DNA from: Mesorhizobium japonicum MAFF 303099
GTDB taxonomy: Bacteria; Pseudomonadota; Alphaproteobacteria; Rhizobiales; Rhizobiaceae
Direction: 5' to 3'
DNA length: 64,000 bases
Assembly (NCBI RefSeq): GCF_000009625.1
Contig: NC_002678.2
Coordinates: 248,001-312,000, forward strand
In this document: positions 18,438-27,669 of the stretch, piece after piece
Layout of the letters: the number at the start of each line of letters is the position of its first letter
Position numbering within the stretch: position 1 is the stretch's first letter
Notes under the pieces: model-generated
Seen by the model: the letters and a program-made list of their open reading frames with translations, nothing else
Databases searched by the model: none
What the model was told of the DNA's origin: nothing
Made by a program: the position numbers and the translations under genes

Positions 18438-18641
18438 ATGTCCGTCGCCCGCGTCACCGAAATCACCTCATCGTCAAAGAAGAGTTTTCAGGACGCCATC
18501 GAGAAGGGAATCGCCCGCGCGTCGAAAACCCTGAAGAACGTCGAAGGCGCCTGGATCCAGGATCAGAAGATCGTCGTCGAGGACGGCAAGATCGCTGCCT
18601 ATCGCGTCAACATGAAGGTGACTTTCATCCTCGCGGAGTGA
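18438..18641 (+). CDS. dodecin (flavin-binding dodecamer)
   Basis: 67 residues matching the dodecin fold: beta strand SVARVTEITSSS, a long amphipathic helix (SFQDAIEKGIARASKTLKNVEG), then two strands with AWIQDQKIVVEDGKI and YRVNMKVTFIL. The Trp39-x-Gln41 pair is the flavin-stacking site of dodecins. It stores or buffers riboflavin/FMN. AGGAGGAAG upstream is a strong Shine-Dalgarno. Confidence 0.92.
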   Translation: MSVARVTEITSSSKKSFQDAIEKGIARASKTLKNVEGAWIQDQKIVVEDGKIAAYRVNMKVTFILAE

Positions 18642-18724
18642 TTGGCCGCCGCCGAAAAAGTCGGGAACTTTCGCCCGTCCTCCTCATTGTCGAAGCAGAG
18701 TTCAACGACAACGAGGAGCAGATC

Positions 18725-19090
18725 ATGACAACACAGACAGGCCACACCGAAGCCATTGCCGCTTCGCGCGTCATCGGCACGTCGGTCTACAATACTGAAG
18801 GCAGGAGCATCGGCAGCATCGAGGACATCATGCTCGACAAGACGTCGAACGGCATCATGTTCGCGGTGATCGGCTTTGGCGGCTTTCTCGGCATCGGCGA
18901 GAAGTACCACGCCATTCCCTGGGCCAGTCTCGACTACGACGAGAACAGGGGCGGTTATGTCGTGCCCTTCTCGAAGGAGCAGCTGAAAGCAGCACCCGCC
19001 TATTCGATCAACGAATTGGCCGGCGCGGATGGCGAGGCGGCGCGCGACGCATCCTATGAGTATTACAAGGTCACGCCCTACTGGCATTGA
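18725..19090 (+). CDS. PRC-barrel domain protein
   Basis: 121 residues, cytosolic. The PRC-barrel beta fold spans roughly 12-85: SRVIGTSVYNTEGRSIGSIEDIMLD, then MFAVIGFGGFLGIGEKYHAIPW. This is typical of stand-alone rhizobial PRC proteins, often stress-induced. ATG 18725 is preceded by GAGGAG. It ends at a strong bidirectional terminator 13 bp downstream. Function unknown. Confidence 0.85.
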   Translation: MTTQTGHTEAIAASRVIGTSVYNTEGRSIGSIEDIMLDKTSNGIMFAVIGFGGFLGIGEKYHAIPWASLDYDENRGGYVVPFSKEQLKAAPAYSINELAGADGEAARDASYEYYKVTPYWH

Positions 19091-19103
19091 CGCAATCACA
19101 ATC

Positions 19104-19135
19104 AAAAAGGGCCCCGTCTCGACGGGGCCCTTTTT
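19104..19135. terminator. bidirectional intrinsic terminator
   Basis: A perfect 15-bp inverted repeat (AAAAAGGGCCCCGTC, 2-nt loop, then its complement) gives U-runs on both strands. It serves the PRC-barrel gene on the plus strand and the small lipoprotein gene on the minus strand. Confidence 0.93.
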
Positions 19136-19150
19136 ATTCAACGCGAACGC

Positions 19151-19276
19151 CTATTCGCTGGTGCTCAACGCCGACAAAGGCGCAAGAGCCTTTGGTGGCG
19201 ATTGCTTGCTGTCGCACGACGTCAGCAACGCAGCCGCGATCAGGAACAAACTGACGATACCGCTCAACTCGGACAT
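19151..19276 (-). CDS. 41-residue lipoprotein
   Basis: ATG 19276 opens a 41-residue frame with a short N-terminal region, a hydrophobic stretch (IVSLFLIAAALL) and a lipobox LLTSC with Cys21, followed by a 20-residue Ser/Pro/Ala-rich mature part starting C-D-S. AGGAGG lies 9 nt before the ATG, and a terminator shared with the PRC gene follows the stop. Asp at position +2 after the Cys would, by the E. coli rule, retain it in the inner membrane. The function is unknown; entericidin-like small lipoproteins are a possible comparison. Confidence 0.75.
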   Translation of the reverse strand: MSELSGIVSLFLIAAALLTSCDSKQSPPKALAPLSALSTSE

Positions 19277-19355
19277 GGCGAAACTCCTCCTGTTTCGCCC
19301 CGCGCGACAACAGCCATAACCCGAAATGGACGTCCGGCCGCATGACTTATGATGA

Positions 19356-20750
<1,395 letters not shown>

Positions 20751-20913
20751 TCCGGAGCAAATTTCCAGGGAATGTGTAGGGCGGGTCATTCGCCCACCGC
20801 CAACGCGCGTCACACGGCCTCATGTGACCGCGCTGCGCACCCTCGGTCCTGGCCCTTGAGCAAGCTTGGGCGACATCCACTGCCGAGCTTGAAATGGAAC
20901 GCTTCAGCCGTGG

Positions 20914-20937
20914 CGGAAAGCGCTCAAGCGCTTTCCG
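20914..20937. repeat. perfect 11-bp hairpin across a stop codon
   Basis: CGGAAAGCGCT and its exact complement are separated by 2 nt. The hairpin covers the stop codon (20924-20926) of the minus-strand hexapeptide gene. No U-run follows on the minus strand, so it may slow decay or act as a weak, Rho-assisted terminator. Confidence 0.5.
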
Positions 20938-21520
20938 TGCGATGCACGCCTAGTGCCGCCGAGAGGTTTGCAGTGATTTTCCGCATTATATCCGGCGAGT
21001 CTCGCTCGACACCGTAGACGAAGCCTGGGAAATCGAGTGGTTTCTGGTGAGACCAAATCGCCTCATGCTGGTCCGGGGGCAGAATCTGGGCCGGATCGCC
21101 GACGGCAATCCAGCCGATCGGTACGACCATACCAGGTTCGAGGCGGGTACGCAGGTGAACGATGCCATTGATGCGGACTTCAGATCCGCGGCCTATATGC
21201 GCGCCATGGAACACCGCCGCACCTGTAGCGATAAAGACTTCATCGCCGATTTCCGCACCAACCACGTGGCTGTTGGGGCCTACAAGGCAATGATTTCCCA
21301 TGGTGCAAGGATGACTTGCTGTGGCCCGGATCACCGCATTTTCCAACACGATACAGTCGCGGCCAATGCGGATCGAGCCGCCTGCCTCCGCCACAAGGCG
21401 GGCACCGTGCATGACCCGGCTGCCGGCGCCAATGACGACATCGCCACATACGGTGGCATCCGGGGCGACCCAAGCATCGGTGTCGATCGCAGGCGAATGC
21501 CCTGCATAAGAAACGATCAT
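20924..21520 (-). CDS. gamma-carbonic-anhydrase-like hexapeptide-repeat protein
   Basis: 198 residues forming a left-handed beta helix: repeats such as IDTDAWVAPDATVCGDVVIGAGSRV lead through NHCLVGPNSHVVGAEIGDEVFIATGAAVFHGAHIG. Histidines at SHP (about 88), SHVV and FHG could give trimer-interface metal ligands as in gamma carbonic anhydrases/PaaY-like proteins. The C-terminal 60 residues (PLDFPGFVYGVERD...) are outside the helix. It begins within the stop of the MarR gene (4-bp overlap), so the two are co-translated. Enzyme activity is not proven by sequence. Confidence 0.78.
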   Translation of the reverse strand: MIVSYAGHSPAIDTDAWVAPDATVCGDVVIGAGSRVMHGARLVAEAGGSIRIGRDCIVLENAVIRATASHPCTMGNHCLVGPNSHVVGAEIGDEVFIATGAAVFHGAHIGRGSEVRINGIVHLRTRLEPGMVVPIGWIAVGDPAQILPPDQHEAIWSHQKPLDFPGFVYGVERDSPDIMRKITANLSAALGVHRTESA

Positions 21521-22053
21521 CGCCCGCTCTCCTTTCTCTCGATCTCAGCCGCGCGGCAGCCGATCGGGCAAATCTCATGCCCGCAAAGATCATGCTCGCA
21601 GAGGCGACACGTTGTTCTCGCCAAAGCGCGGGAAGTCGTCGCCCCGGCTAGAATCTCATCCAGCATGGAAACAAAGTGCCGCCGCTTGTCCGGCTGCAGC
21701 GCAGACAGCAATCCGTCGAGCGCGGCGAGCCGAAGAGCTTGCATTTCCTTTACCTCGGCGTGGCCAGTCTCCGTCAGTGTCAGCGGCGTGACGCGACCCT
21801 CCGGGTTGCCACGCACGATCAGCGCCTGCCGTTCCAGGCCGTCGATCAAACGCACGGCAGTCGGTTGACTGACGCCGACGACCTCGGCGAGTTCGGTCGT
21901 CGTCAACCCCGGTTTGAAGTGCAGCATCGACAGCACCGCCGCGGCACTTGGCGAAAGCTCTCTCAACGAGGCTTCCGTCCTGTCGCGAATCATGGCGCCG
22001 AGCGCGCCGAGCTTGTTGGCGTCCAATAATTGCATAGCATATGCATATGTCAT
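21517..22053 (-). CDS. MarR family regulator with a C-terminal Cys cluster
   Basis: 178 residues. The winged-helix core lies at about 30-100 (LSPSAAAVLSMLHFKPGLTTTELAEVVG then QPTAVRLIDGLER). Beyond the usual MarR end, residues 149-166 hold five cysteines (149, 152, 157, 162, 166) plus His154 and His159, a plausible zinc, iron-sulfur or redox-sensing knot. ATG 22053 lies within a promoter-like region; the alternative start is ATG 22035. It is translationally coupled to the gamma-CA-like gene, which it probably regulates along with itself. Confidence 0.82.
   Translation of the reverse strand: MTYAYAMQLLDANKLGALGAMIRDRTEASLRELSPSAAAVLSMLHFKPGLTTTELAEVVGVSQPTAVRLIDGLERQALIVRGNPEGRVTPLTLTETGHAEVKEMQALRLAALDGLLSALQPDKRRHFVSMLDEILAGATTSRALARTTCRLCEHDLCGHEICPIGCRAAEIERKESGR
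22038..22049. promoter_or_regulatory. candidate MarR operator palindrome
   Basis: A perfect 12-bp palindrome CATATGCATATG sits 2 nt inside the first possible MarR start codon. On the minus strand TTGACG (22069-22064) is 16-17 nt from TATGCA in the palindrome, so it overlaps a possible -10. This would suit autorepression and argues for the start at 22035. Confidence 0.4.
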
Positions 22054-22253
22054 TTCAGCAGAACGTCAACCACTTTCCCGCATGCAAGCTTTGCGACCGC
22101 AAAGGATTGAGAAGAAAAACCGACGGCCGGATGCAACCTGCCGGATCAGGCCATGTCCCGCTCGCCAAATCCCAAGGTCCGTAACCGTCCGTTAAGCACA
22201 ATCGAGCGAAAAAGATGGAGCCGCATGAGTTCGCGGCCGCGAGGATTCGGATC

Positions 22254-22577
22254 ATGTGGACGCGTCAGCACAAGCAGAGAAATACCGGCCGACTGATCAT
22301 CCCTTCGCTTTGCGTGGTGTTCCTGGCCTATTTCGGCTTCCACGCCTATCACGGCGAGTTCGGCATCAATTCGAAATATCAGCTGGAAGCCCAGACGGTT
22401 GCGCTGCAGGCTCAGCTCGATGCGATCAAGGCCCGTCGGATGGAACTCGAACGGCGCGTTCGGCTGATGCATGACGGCACGCTGGAGAAGGACATGCTTG
22501 ACGAACAGGCGCGCAGGGCGCTCAATCTGTCCCAGGCCGATGAAATCACCATCATGCTGCCGGCCTCGTCGAAATAA
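22254..22577 (+). CDS. FtsB/DivIC-type septum formation initiator protein
   Basis: 107 residues: a short cytoplasmic N-terminus, one TM helix (about 13-32, LIIPSLCVVFLAYFGFHAY), then a periplasmic coiled coil (about 38-75, YQLEAQTVALQAQLDAIKARR) and a basic/acidic tail. This is the FtsB layout of the FtsQLB division complex. Start ATG 22254, with GAGGA 8 nt upstream; an ATG at 22215 would add 13 residues. Position between eno and pdhA is standard for Rhizobiales. Confidence 0.85.
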   Translation: MWTRQHKQRNTGRLIIPSLCVVFLAYFGFHAYHGEFGINSKYQLEAQTVALQAQLDAIKARRMELERRVRLMHDGTLEKDMLDEQARRALNLSQADEITIMLPASSK

Positions 22578-22770
22578 CTGAACTTCAGTTAATCGGCAAT
22601 ATTTTCAATGATTTTAACCGCTTAGGCGCATGCCAGCTATGCAAATTCGTCATGGCGCAACGCTGTGACGCGTGTTAGCCTTGCATAAATCGGTGGGGAG
22701 AGCTGATCTTCCCAGGGCGGATTTCATCCTGCCCTAATGTCCGCAAAGAGACGCCAACAGGGAGTGATGC

Positions 22771-23808
22771 ATGGCCACCGCAGCCAGAAAAGCGCCTGCC
22801 AAATCGAAATCCGAAGGCAAATCAGGGCTTTCCGCGCCCAAGCCTGCTGAATTCACCAAGGACGAAGAGCTTGCCGCCTATCGGCACATGCTGCTCATCC
22901 GCCGCTTCGAGGAAAAGGCCGGCCAGCTCTACGGCATGGGCTTCATCGGCGGCTTCTGCCATCTCTATATCGGCCAGGAGGCTGTCGTCACCGGCATGAA
23001 GATGGCGCTGATCGACGGCGACCAGATGATCACAGCCTATCGCGACCACGGCCACATGCTAGCCATGGAGCTTTCGCCGCGTGGTGTCATGGCCGAGCTG
23101 ACCGGACGCCGTGGCGGCCTGTCCAAGGGCAAGGGCGGCTCCATGCACATGTTCTCTAAGGAGAAGCATTTTTACGGCGGCCACGGCATTGTCGGCGCGC
23201 AGGTGTCGCTCGGCACCGGCCTGGCCTTCGCCAATCGCTACCGCGACAACAACAACGTCTCGCTGACCTATTTCGGCGACGGCGCCGCCAACCAGGGCCA
23301 GGTCTATGAAAGCTTCAACATGGCCTCGCTGTGGAAACTGCCGGTGATCTACATCATCGAGAACAACCGCTACGCCATGGGCACCTCGGTGTCGCGATCT
23401 TCGGCCGAAACCAATTTTTCGCATCGCGGCGCTTCGTTCAAGATTCCGGGCATCCAGGTCGACGGCATGGATGTGCGTGCGGTCAAATCCGCCGGCGATC
23501 AGGCGACCGAATGGTGCCGCGCCGGCAACGGGCCGATCATTCTCGAAATGCAGACCTACCGCTACCGCGGTCACTCGATGTCTGACCCGGCGAAATACCG
23601 CTCGAAGGAAGAAGTGCAGAAGATGCGCTCAGAGCATGACCCGATCGAACAGGTCAAGGCTCGGTTGACCGAGAAGAAGTGGGCGACCGAGGACGAGCTC
23701 AAGACCATCGACAAGGAGGTTCGCGACATCGTCGCCGACGCCGCCGAATTTGCCCAGAACGATGCGGAGCCGGATCCGTCCGAGCTCTGGACCGATATCG
23801 TATTGTAA
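22771..23808 (+). CDS. pdhA: pyruvate dehydrogenase E1 component, alpha subunit
   Basis: With PdhB it decarboxylates pyruvate using thiamine diphosphate and reductively acetylates lipoyl groups of E2. 345 residues, with an Ala/Lys-rich N-terminal extension (1-30). The ThDP motif runs from GDG (169-171) to NN (198-199). The phosphorylation-loop-like sequence YRYRGHSMSDPAKYRS is present, as in all alphaproteobacterial/mitochondrial E1-alpha. It heads the pdhA-pdhB-pdhC run with a 15-bp gap to pdhB; the promoter should lie in the 193 bp after ftsB. Confidence 0.97.
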   Translation: MATAARKAPAKSKSEGKSGLSAPKPAEFTKDEELAAYRHMLLIRRFEEKAGQLYGMGFIGGFCHLYIGQEAVVTGMKMALIDGDQMITAYRDHGHMLAMELSPRGVMAELTGRRGGLSKGKGGSMHMFSKEKHFYGGHGIVGAQVSLGTGLAFANRYRDNNNVSLTYFGDGAANQGQVYESFNMASLWKLPVIYIIENNRYAMGTSVSRSSAETNFSHRGASFKIPGIQVDGMDVRAVKSAGDQATEWCRAGNGPIILEMQTYRYRGHSMSDPAKYRSKEEVQKMRSEHDPIEQVKARLTEKKWATEDELKTIDKEVRDIVADAAEFAQNDAEPDPSELWTDIVL

Positions 23809-23823
23809 GGGGAGGGCCAGGAC

Positions 23824-25209
23824 ATGCCGATCGAAATTCTCATGCCCGCTCTCTCGCCAACCATGGAAGAGGGCAATCTTTCCAAGTGGTTGAAGAACGA
23901 GGGCGACAAGGTCGTCGCCGGCGACGTCATCGCCGAGATCGAGACCGACAAGGCGACGATGGAGGTCGAAGCCGTCGATGAGGGCACGCTCGCCAAGATC
24001 GTGGTTCCCGCCGGCACCGAGGGCGTCAAGGTCAACGCGGTGATCGCCGTGCTTGCGGTTGAAGGCGAAGACACCGACAAGGCCGGCGAAGGCATCGGCG
24101 AAGAGCCCGCCAAGGCTGAAACGGCTTCACCGGCACCAGTTGCTGCCAAGAGCGAGGCCGCCGCACCAGTCGCGGCAGCACCGAAGACCGAGATCGCCGC
24201 CGATCCTGACATCCCTGCCGGCACCGAAATGGTCTCGACCACGGTACGCGAAGCACTGCGCGATGCCATGGCCGAAGAGATGCGCCGCGACGGCGATGTC
24301 TTCGTCATGGGCGAGGAGGTCGCCGAATACCAGGGCGCCTACAAGATCACCCAAGGCTTGCTGCAGGAATTCGGGCCGCGTCGCGTCGTCGACACGCCGA
24401 TCACCGAGCATGGTTTTGCCGGCGTCGGCGTCGGTGCGGCGATGGCTGGGCTGAAGCCGATCGTCGAGTTCATGACCTTCAATTTCGCCATGCAGGCGAT
24501 CGACCAGATCATCAATTCGGCCGCCAAGACGCTTTACATGTCCGGCGGCCAGATGGGCGCGCCGATCGTATTCCGCGGACCGAACGGGGCCGCTGCCCGC
24601 GTCGCCGCCCAGCACTCGCAGTGCTACGCCGCCTGGTACAGCCACATTCCGGGCCTGAAGGTGGTGATGCCGTATACGGCCGCTGACGCCAAGGGCCTGC
24701 TCAAGGCGGCGATCCGCGACCCGAACCCGGTCATCTTTCTCGAGAACGAAATCCTCTACGGCCAGTCCTTCGACGTGCCGAAGCTTGATGATTTCGTGCT
24801 GCCGATCGGCAAGGCCCGCATCCACAAGCAAGGCAAGGACGTCACCATCGTCTCCTTCGGCATCGGCATGACCTACGCGGTCAAGGCGGAAGCGGAATTG
24901 CGCGGCCTGGGCATCGACGCCGAGATCATCGATTTGCGCACCATCCGCCCGCTCGACCTCGACACCATCATCGCCTCGGTCAAGAAGACCAACCGGCTGG
25001 TCGTCGTTGAAGAAGGCTTCCCGCAGAGCTCGGTCGGCGACCACATCGCCAACCAGGTGTCGCAGCGCGCTTTCGATTTCCTTGACGCGCCGGTTATCAC
25101 CATTGCCGGCAAGGATGTGCCGATGCCCTATGCGGCCAACCTCGAAAAGCTGGCTTTGCCGAATGTCGGCGAGGTCATCGAGGCGGTCAAAGCCGTCACA
25201 TATCGCTGA
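23824..25209 (+). CDS. pdhB: pyruvate dehydrogenase E1 component, beta subunit with N-terminal lipoyl domain
   Basis: 461 residues. Residues 1-80 are a lipoyl domain with the modified lysine at 43 ([11 protein letters not shown]), then an Ala/Pro/Glu-rich linker (about 85-135), then the E1-beta transketolase-like domain (about 138-461; [15 protein letters not shown]...[13 protein letters not shown]...). The extra lipoyl domain on E1-beta is known from Rhizobiales and related groups and is nearly identical at its start to that of pdhC, implying domain copying. It works as an alpha2beta2 E1. Confidence 0.97.
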   Translation: MPIEILMPALSPTMEEGNLSKWLKNEGDKVVAGDVIAEIETDKATMEVEAVDEGTLAKIVVPAGTEGVKVNAVIAVLAVEGEDTDKAGEGIGEEPAKAETASPAPVAAKSEAAAPVAAAPKTEIAADPDIPAGTEMVSTTVREALRDAMAEEMRRDGDVFVMGEEVAEYQGAYKITQGLLQEFGPRRVVDTPITEHGFAGVGVGAAMAGLKPIVEFMTFNFAMQAIDQIINSAAKTLYMSGGQMGAPIVFRGPNGAAARVAAQHSQCYAAWYSHIPGLKVVMPYTAADAKGLLKAAIRDPNPVIFLENEILYGQSFDVPKLDDFVLPIGKARIHKQGKDVTIVSFGIGMTYAVKAEAELRGLGIDAEIIDLRTIRPLDLDTIIASVKKTNRLVVVEEGFPQSSVGDHIANQVSQRAFDFLDAPVITIAGKDVPMPYAANLEKLALPNVGEVIEAVKAVTYR

Positions 25210-25227
25210 ACCGGCCGGGAGGACAAA

Positions 25228-26589
25228 ATGCCAATCAACATCACCATGCCGGCGCTCTCGCCCACGATGGAAGAGGGCAATCTGTCGAAATGGCTGGTCA
25301 AGGAAGGCGACAAGGTTTCACCCGGAGACGTCATCGCCGAGATCGAGACCGACAAGGCGACGATGGAGGTCGAGGCCGTCGATGAGGGCACGGTGGCCAA
25401 GCTCGTCGTTCCCGCCGGTACCGAAGGCGTCAAGGTCAATGCGCTGATCGCCGTGCTTGCGGCCGAGGGCGAGGATGCGAGCGCCGCCGCAAAAAGTGGT
25501 GGCGGTGCCGCACCGGCGAAAGCCGAGGCTCCGAAAGCGGACGCTCCCAAGGCTGAGGCACCAAAGGCTGAACCTGCTGCCGCAGCCGCTCCCAAGGCAG
25601 AGCCGGCTCCGGTCGCCAATGGCCACGCGGCTGGCGAGCGCACCTTCGCTTCGCCGCTCGCGCGCCGCATCGCCAAGGAGGCCGGCGTCGACGTGTCGGC
25701 CGTGACCGGCACCGGCCCGCATGGCCGTGTGGTGAAGGCCGATGTCGATGCAGCGATTGCCGGCGGTGGTGCCAAGGCAGCCCTCGCCGCCAAGGCTCCG
25801 GCCGGTGCGCCGGCGGCTCCCGCGCCGGCTGTGAAGCCGATGTCGGACGACCAGGTGCTGAAGCTGTTCGAGCAAGGCTCCTACGAACTCGTCCCGCACG
25901 ACAATATGCGCAAGACCATCGCGCGCCGGCTGGTCGAGGCCAAGTCCACCATCCCGCATTTCTACCTGACGCTCGACTGCGAACTCGATGCGTTGCTGGC
26001 CTTGCGCACGCAGATCAATGCCGCCGCACCGATGAAGAAGACCGAAAAGGGTGACGTGCCTGCCTACAAGCTGTCGGTCAACGACATGGTGATCAAGGCG
26101 ATGGCGATGGCGCTGAAGGCGGTGCCGGATGCCAATGCCTCGTGGACCGAAACCGCCATGGTCAAGCACAAGCACGCCGATGTCGGCGTTGCCGTGTCGA
26201 TCCCCGGCGGCCTGATCACGCCGATCATCCGTAAGGCGGACGAAAAAACGCTGTCGACCATTTCCAACGAGATGAAGGACCTGGCCAGCCGCGCGCGCAG
26301 CCGCAAGCTGAAGCCGGAAGAGTATCAGGGCGGCACGACGGCGGTCTCCAATCTCGGCATGTTCGGCATCAAGGACTTTGCCGCCGTCATCAATCCGCCG
26401 CATGCGACGATCCTGGCGGTCGGCGCCGGTGAAGAGCGGGCTGTGGTCAAGAATGGCGAGCTCAAAATCGCCACCGTGATGTCGGTGACGCTGTCGACCG
26501 ATCATCGCGCCGTTGATGGCGCGCTCGGCGCCGAGCTGCTGGTCGCCTTCAAGCGGCTGATCGAGAACCCGATGGGCATGCTGGTCTAG
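25228..26589 (+). CDS. pdhC: dihydrolipoamide acetyltransferase (E2 of pyruvate dehydrogenase)
   Basis: Forms the core of the complex and transfers the acetyl group to CoA. 453 residues: one lipoyl domain (1-80, Lys43), an Ala/Pro/Lys-rich linker with repeated KAEAPKA units, a peripheral-subunit-binding domain (about 142-178, ASPLARRIAKEAGVDVSAV), a second linker and the catalytic domain (about 225-453) with STDHRAVDGALGA holding the active His and Asp. It follows pdhB by 18 bp. Confidence 0.97.
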   Translation: MPINITMPALSPTMEEGNLSKWLVKEGDKVSPGDVIAEIETDKATMEVEAVDEGTVAKLVVPAGTEGVKVNALIAVLAAEGEDASAAAKSGGGAAPAKAEAPKADAPKAEAPKAEPAAAAAPKAEPAPVANGHAAGERTFASPLARRIAKEAGVDVSAVTGTGPHGRVVKADVDAAIAGGGAKAALAAKAPAGAPAAPAPAVKPMSDDQVLKLFEQGSYELVPHDNMRKTIARRLVEAKSTIPHFYLTLDCELDALLALRTQINAAAPMKKTEKGDVPAYKLSVNDMVIKAMAMALKAVPDANASWTETAMVKHKHADVGVAVSIPGGLITPIIRKADEKTLSTISNEMKDLASRARSRKLKPEEYQGGTTAVSNLGMFGIKDFAAVINPPHATILAVGAGEERAVVKNGELKIATVMSVTLSTDHRAVDGALGAELLVAFKRLIENPMGMLV

Positions 26590-26604
26590 GAAAGGAAAAG
26601 GCTC

Positions 26605-27021
26605 GTGCGGAAATTCTTCACCAGCCTTTTCGCCTTTTTCATTTCAGGTTTCGCCGGCAGCCTCGTCGCGCTCGGACTGGCCATCGCAACCGACGCGCAG
26701 GAAGAATACATTCTGGTGTTCATGGCGTCCGTGCTTGTCACCATTGTCGTGACGATCCTGTTCTTCGTCGCGCAGTTCTTTTCGAATGCGCCGGCCATCA
26801 TCAACTGGCTGGCTCTTTGCACTATGGTCCTGTTCGTGCTGGTCGGGCTCGGCCTGATCGGCTGGACGTTCTCGCAGCCGATCGACAAGCGCCAGTGGGG
26901 AAGTGACCTTCCAATTGTCGCCGGCCTGGTTTTGCCAAGCCTGGCGACGGTGCTGATTCACTGGCTGTTCGTACGTTGGCGGGTGGGACGCGGCTTGATG
27001 AATGCACAGGTGAACGCATGA
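26605..27021 (+). CDS. four-helix inner membrane protein of unknown function
   Basis: 138 residues with four strongly hydrophobic segments at about 5-28, 36-60, 66-90 and 104-124, and a basic C-terminal end. The start is GTG 26605 after GGAAAAGG. It lies 15 bp after pdhC and overlaps the next gene by 4 bp, so it belongs to the pdh transcript. No family was recognised. Confidence 0.75.
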   Translation: MRKFFTSLFAFFISGFAGSLVALGLAIATDAQEEYILVFMASVLVTIVVTILFFVAQFFSNAPAIINWLALCTMVLFVLVGLGLIGWTFSQPIDKRQWGSDLPIVAGLVLPSLATVLIHWLFVRWRVGRGLMNAQVNA

Positions 27022-27653
27022 AGACGGTGCTTTGCTACGGCGACTCGCTGACCTGGGGGTACAACGCCGAGGGCGGCCGCCATGCGCTGGAAGACCGCTG
27101 GCCAAGCGTTCTGCAGGCGAGTCTCGGCGGTGGCGTCCAGGTCATCGCCGATGGCCTCAATGGCCGCACCACGGCCTTCGACGATCATCTGGCAGGTGCC
27201 GATCGCAATGGTGCGCGGCTGTTGCCGACGGCGCTGACGACGCATGCACCGATCGACCTGATCGTCATCATGCTCGGCGCCAACGACATGAAGCCGTGGA
27301 TCCACGGCAATCCGGTCGCGGCCAAGCAAGGCATCCAACGTTTGATCGACATCGTGCGCGGCCATGACTATCCATTCGACTGGCCTGCGCCACAGATACT
27401 CATTGTGTCGCCGCCCGTTGTAAGCCGCACCGAAAATGCCGATTTCAGGGAAATGTTTGCTGGCGGCGATGAGGCGTCGAAGCAACTCGCCCCGCAATAT
27501 GCCGCACTCGCCGACGAAGTCGGCTGCGGCTTCTTCGACGCCGGCACGGTGGCGCAAACCACACCGCTCGACGGCGTCCATCTCGATGCCGAAAACACGC
27601 GAAACATCGGCAAGGCGCTGACATCGGTCGTGCGCGTCATGCTGGAATTGTGA
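27018..27653 (+). CDS. SGNH/GDSL-family hydrolase (arylesterase-like)
   Basis: 211 residues. Block I is YGDSLTWG with nucleophile Ser10, block III is LGANDMK near residue 93, and the C-terminal block V is LDGVHLDAEN with the Asp and His of the triad. It resembles the arylesterase/acetyl-xylan-esterase group of SGNH enzymes. No signal peptide, so it is cytosolic. ATG 27018 overlaps the previous stop (ATGA) and the gene sits 16 bp before lpdA; its role in this operon is not evident. Confidence 0.88.
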   Translation: MKTVLCYGDSLTWGYNAEGGRHALEDRWPSVLQASLGGGVQVIADGLNGRTTAFDDHLAGADRNGARLLPTALTTHAPIDLIVIMLGANDMKPWIHGNPVAAKQGIQRLIDIVRGHDYPFDWPAPQILIVSPPVVSRTENADFREMFAGGDEASKQLAPQYAALADEVGCGFFDAGTVAQTTPLDGVHLDAENTRNIGKALTSVVRVMLEL

Positions 27654-27669
27654 TTGAAGGAGAAAATCC

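Noticed and set aside
25228..25500. near-identical 5' ends of pdhB and pdhC as a mobile repeat
   Set aside because: Both encode lipoyl domains; the similarity is homologous coding sequence typical of this operon, not a repeat element.
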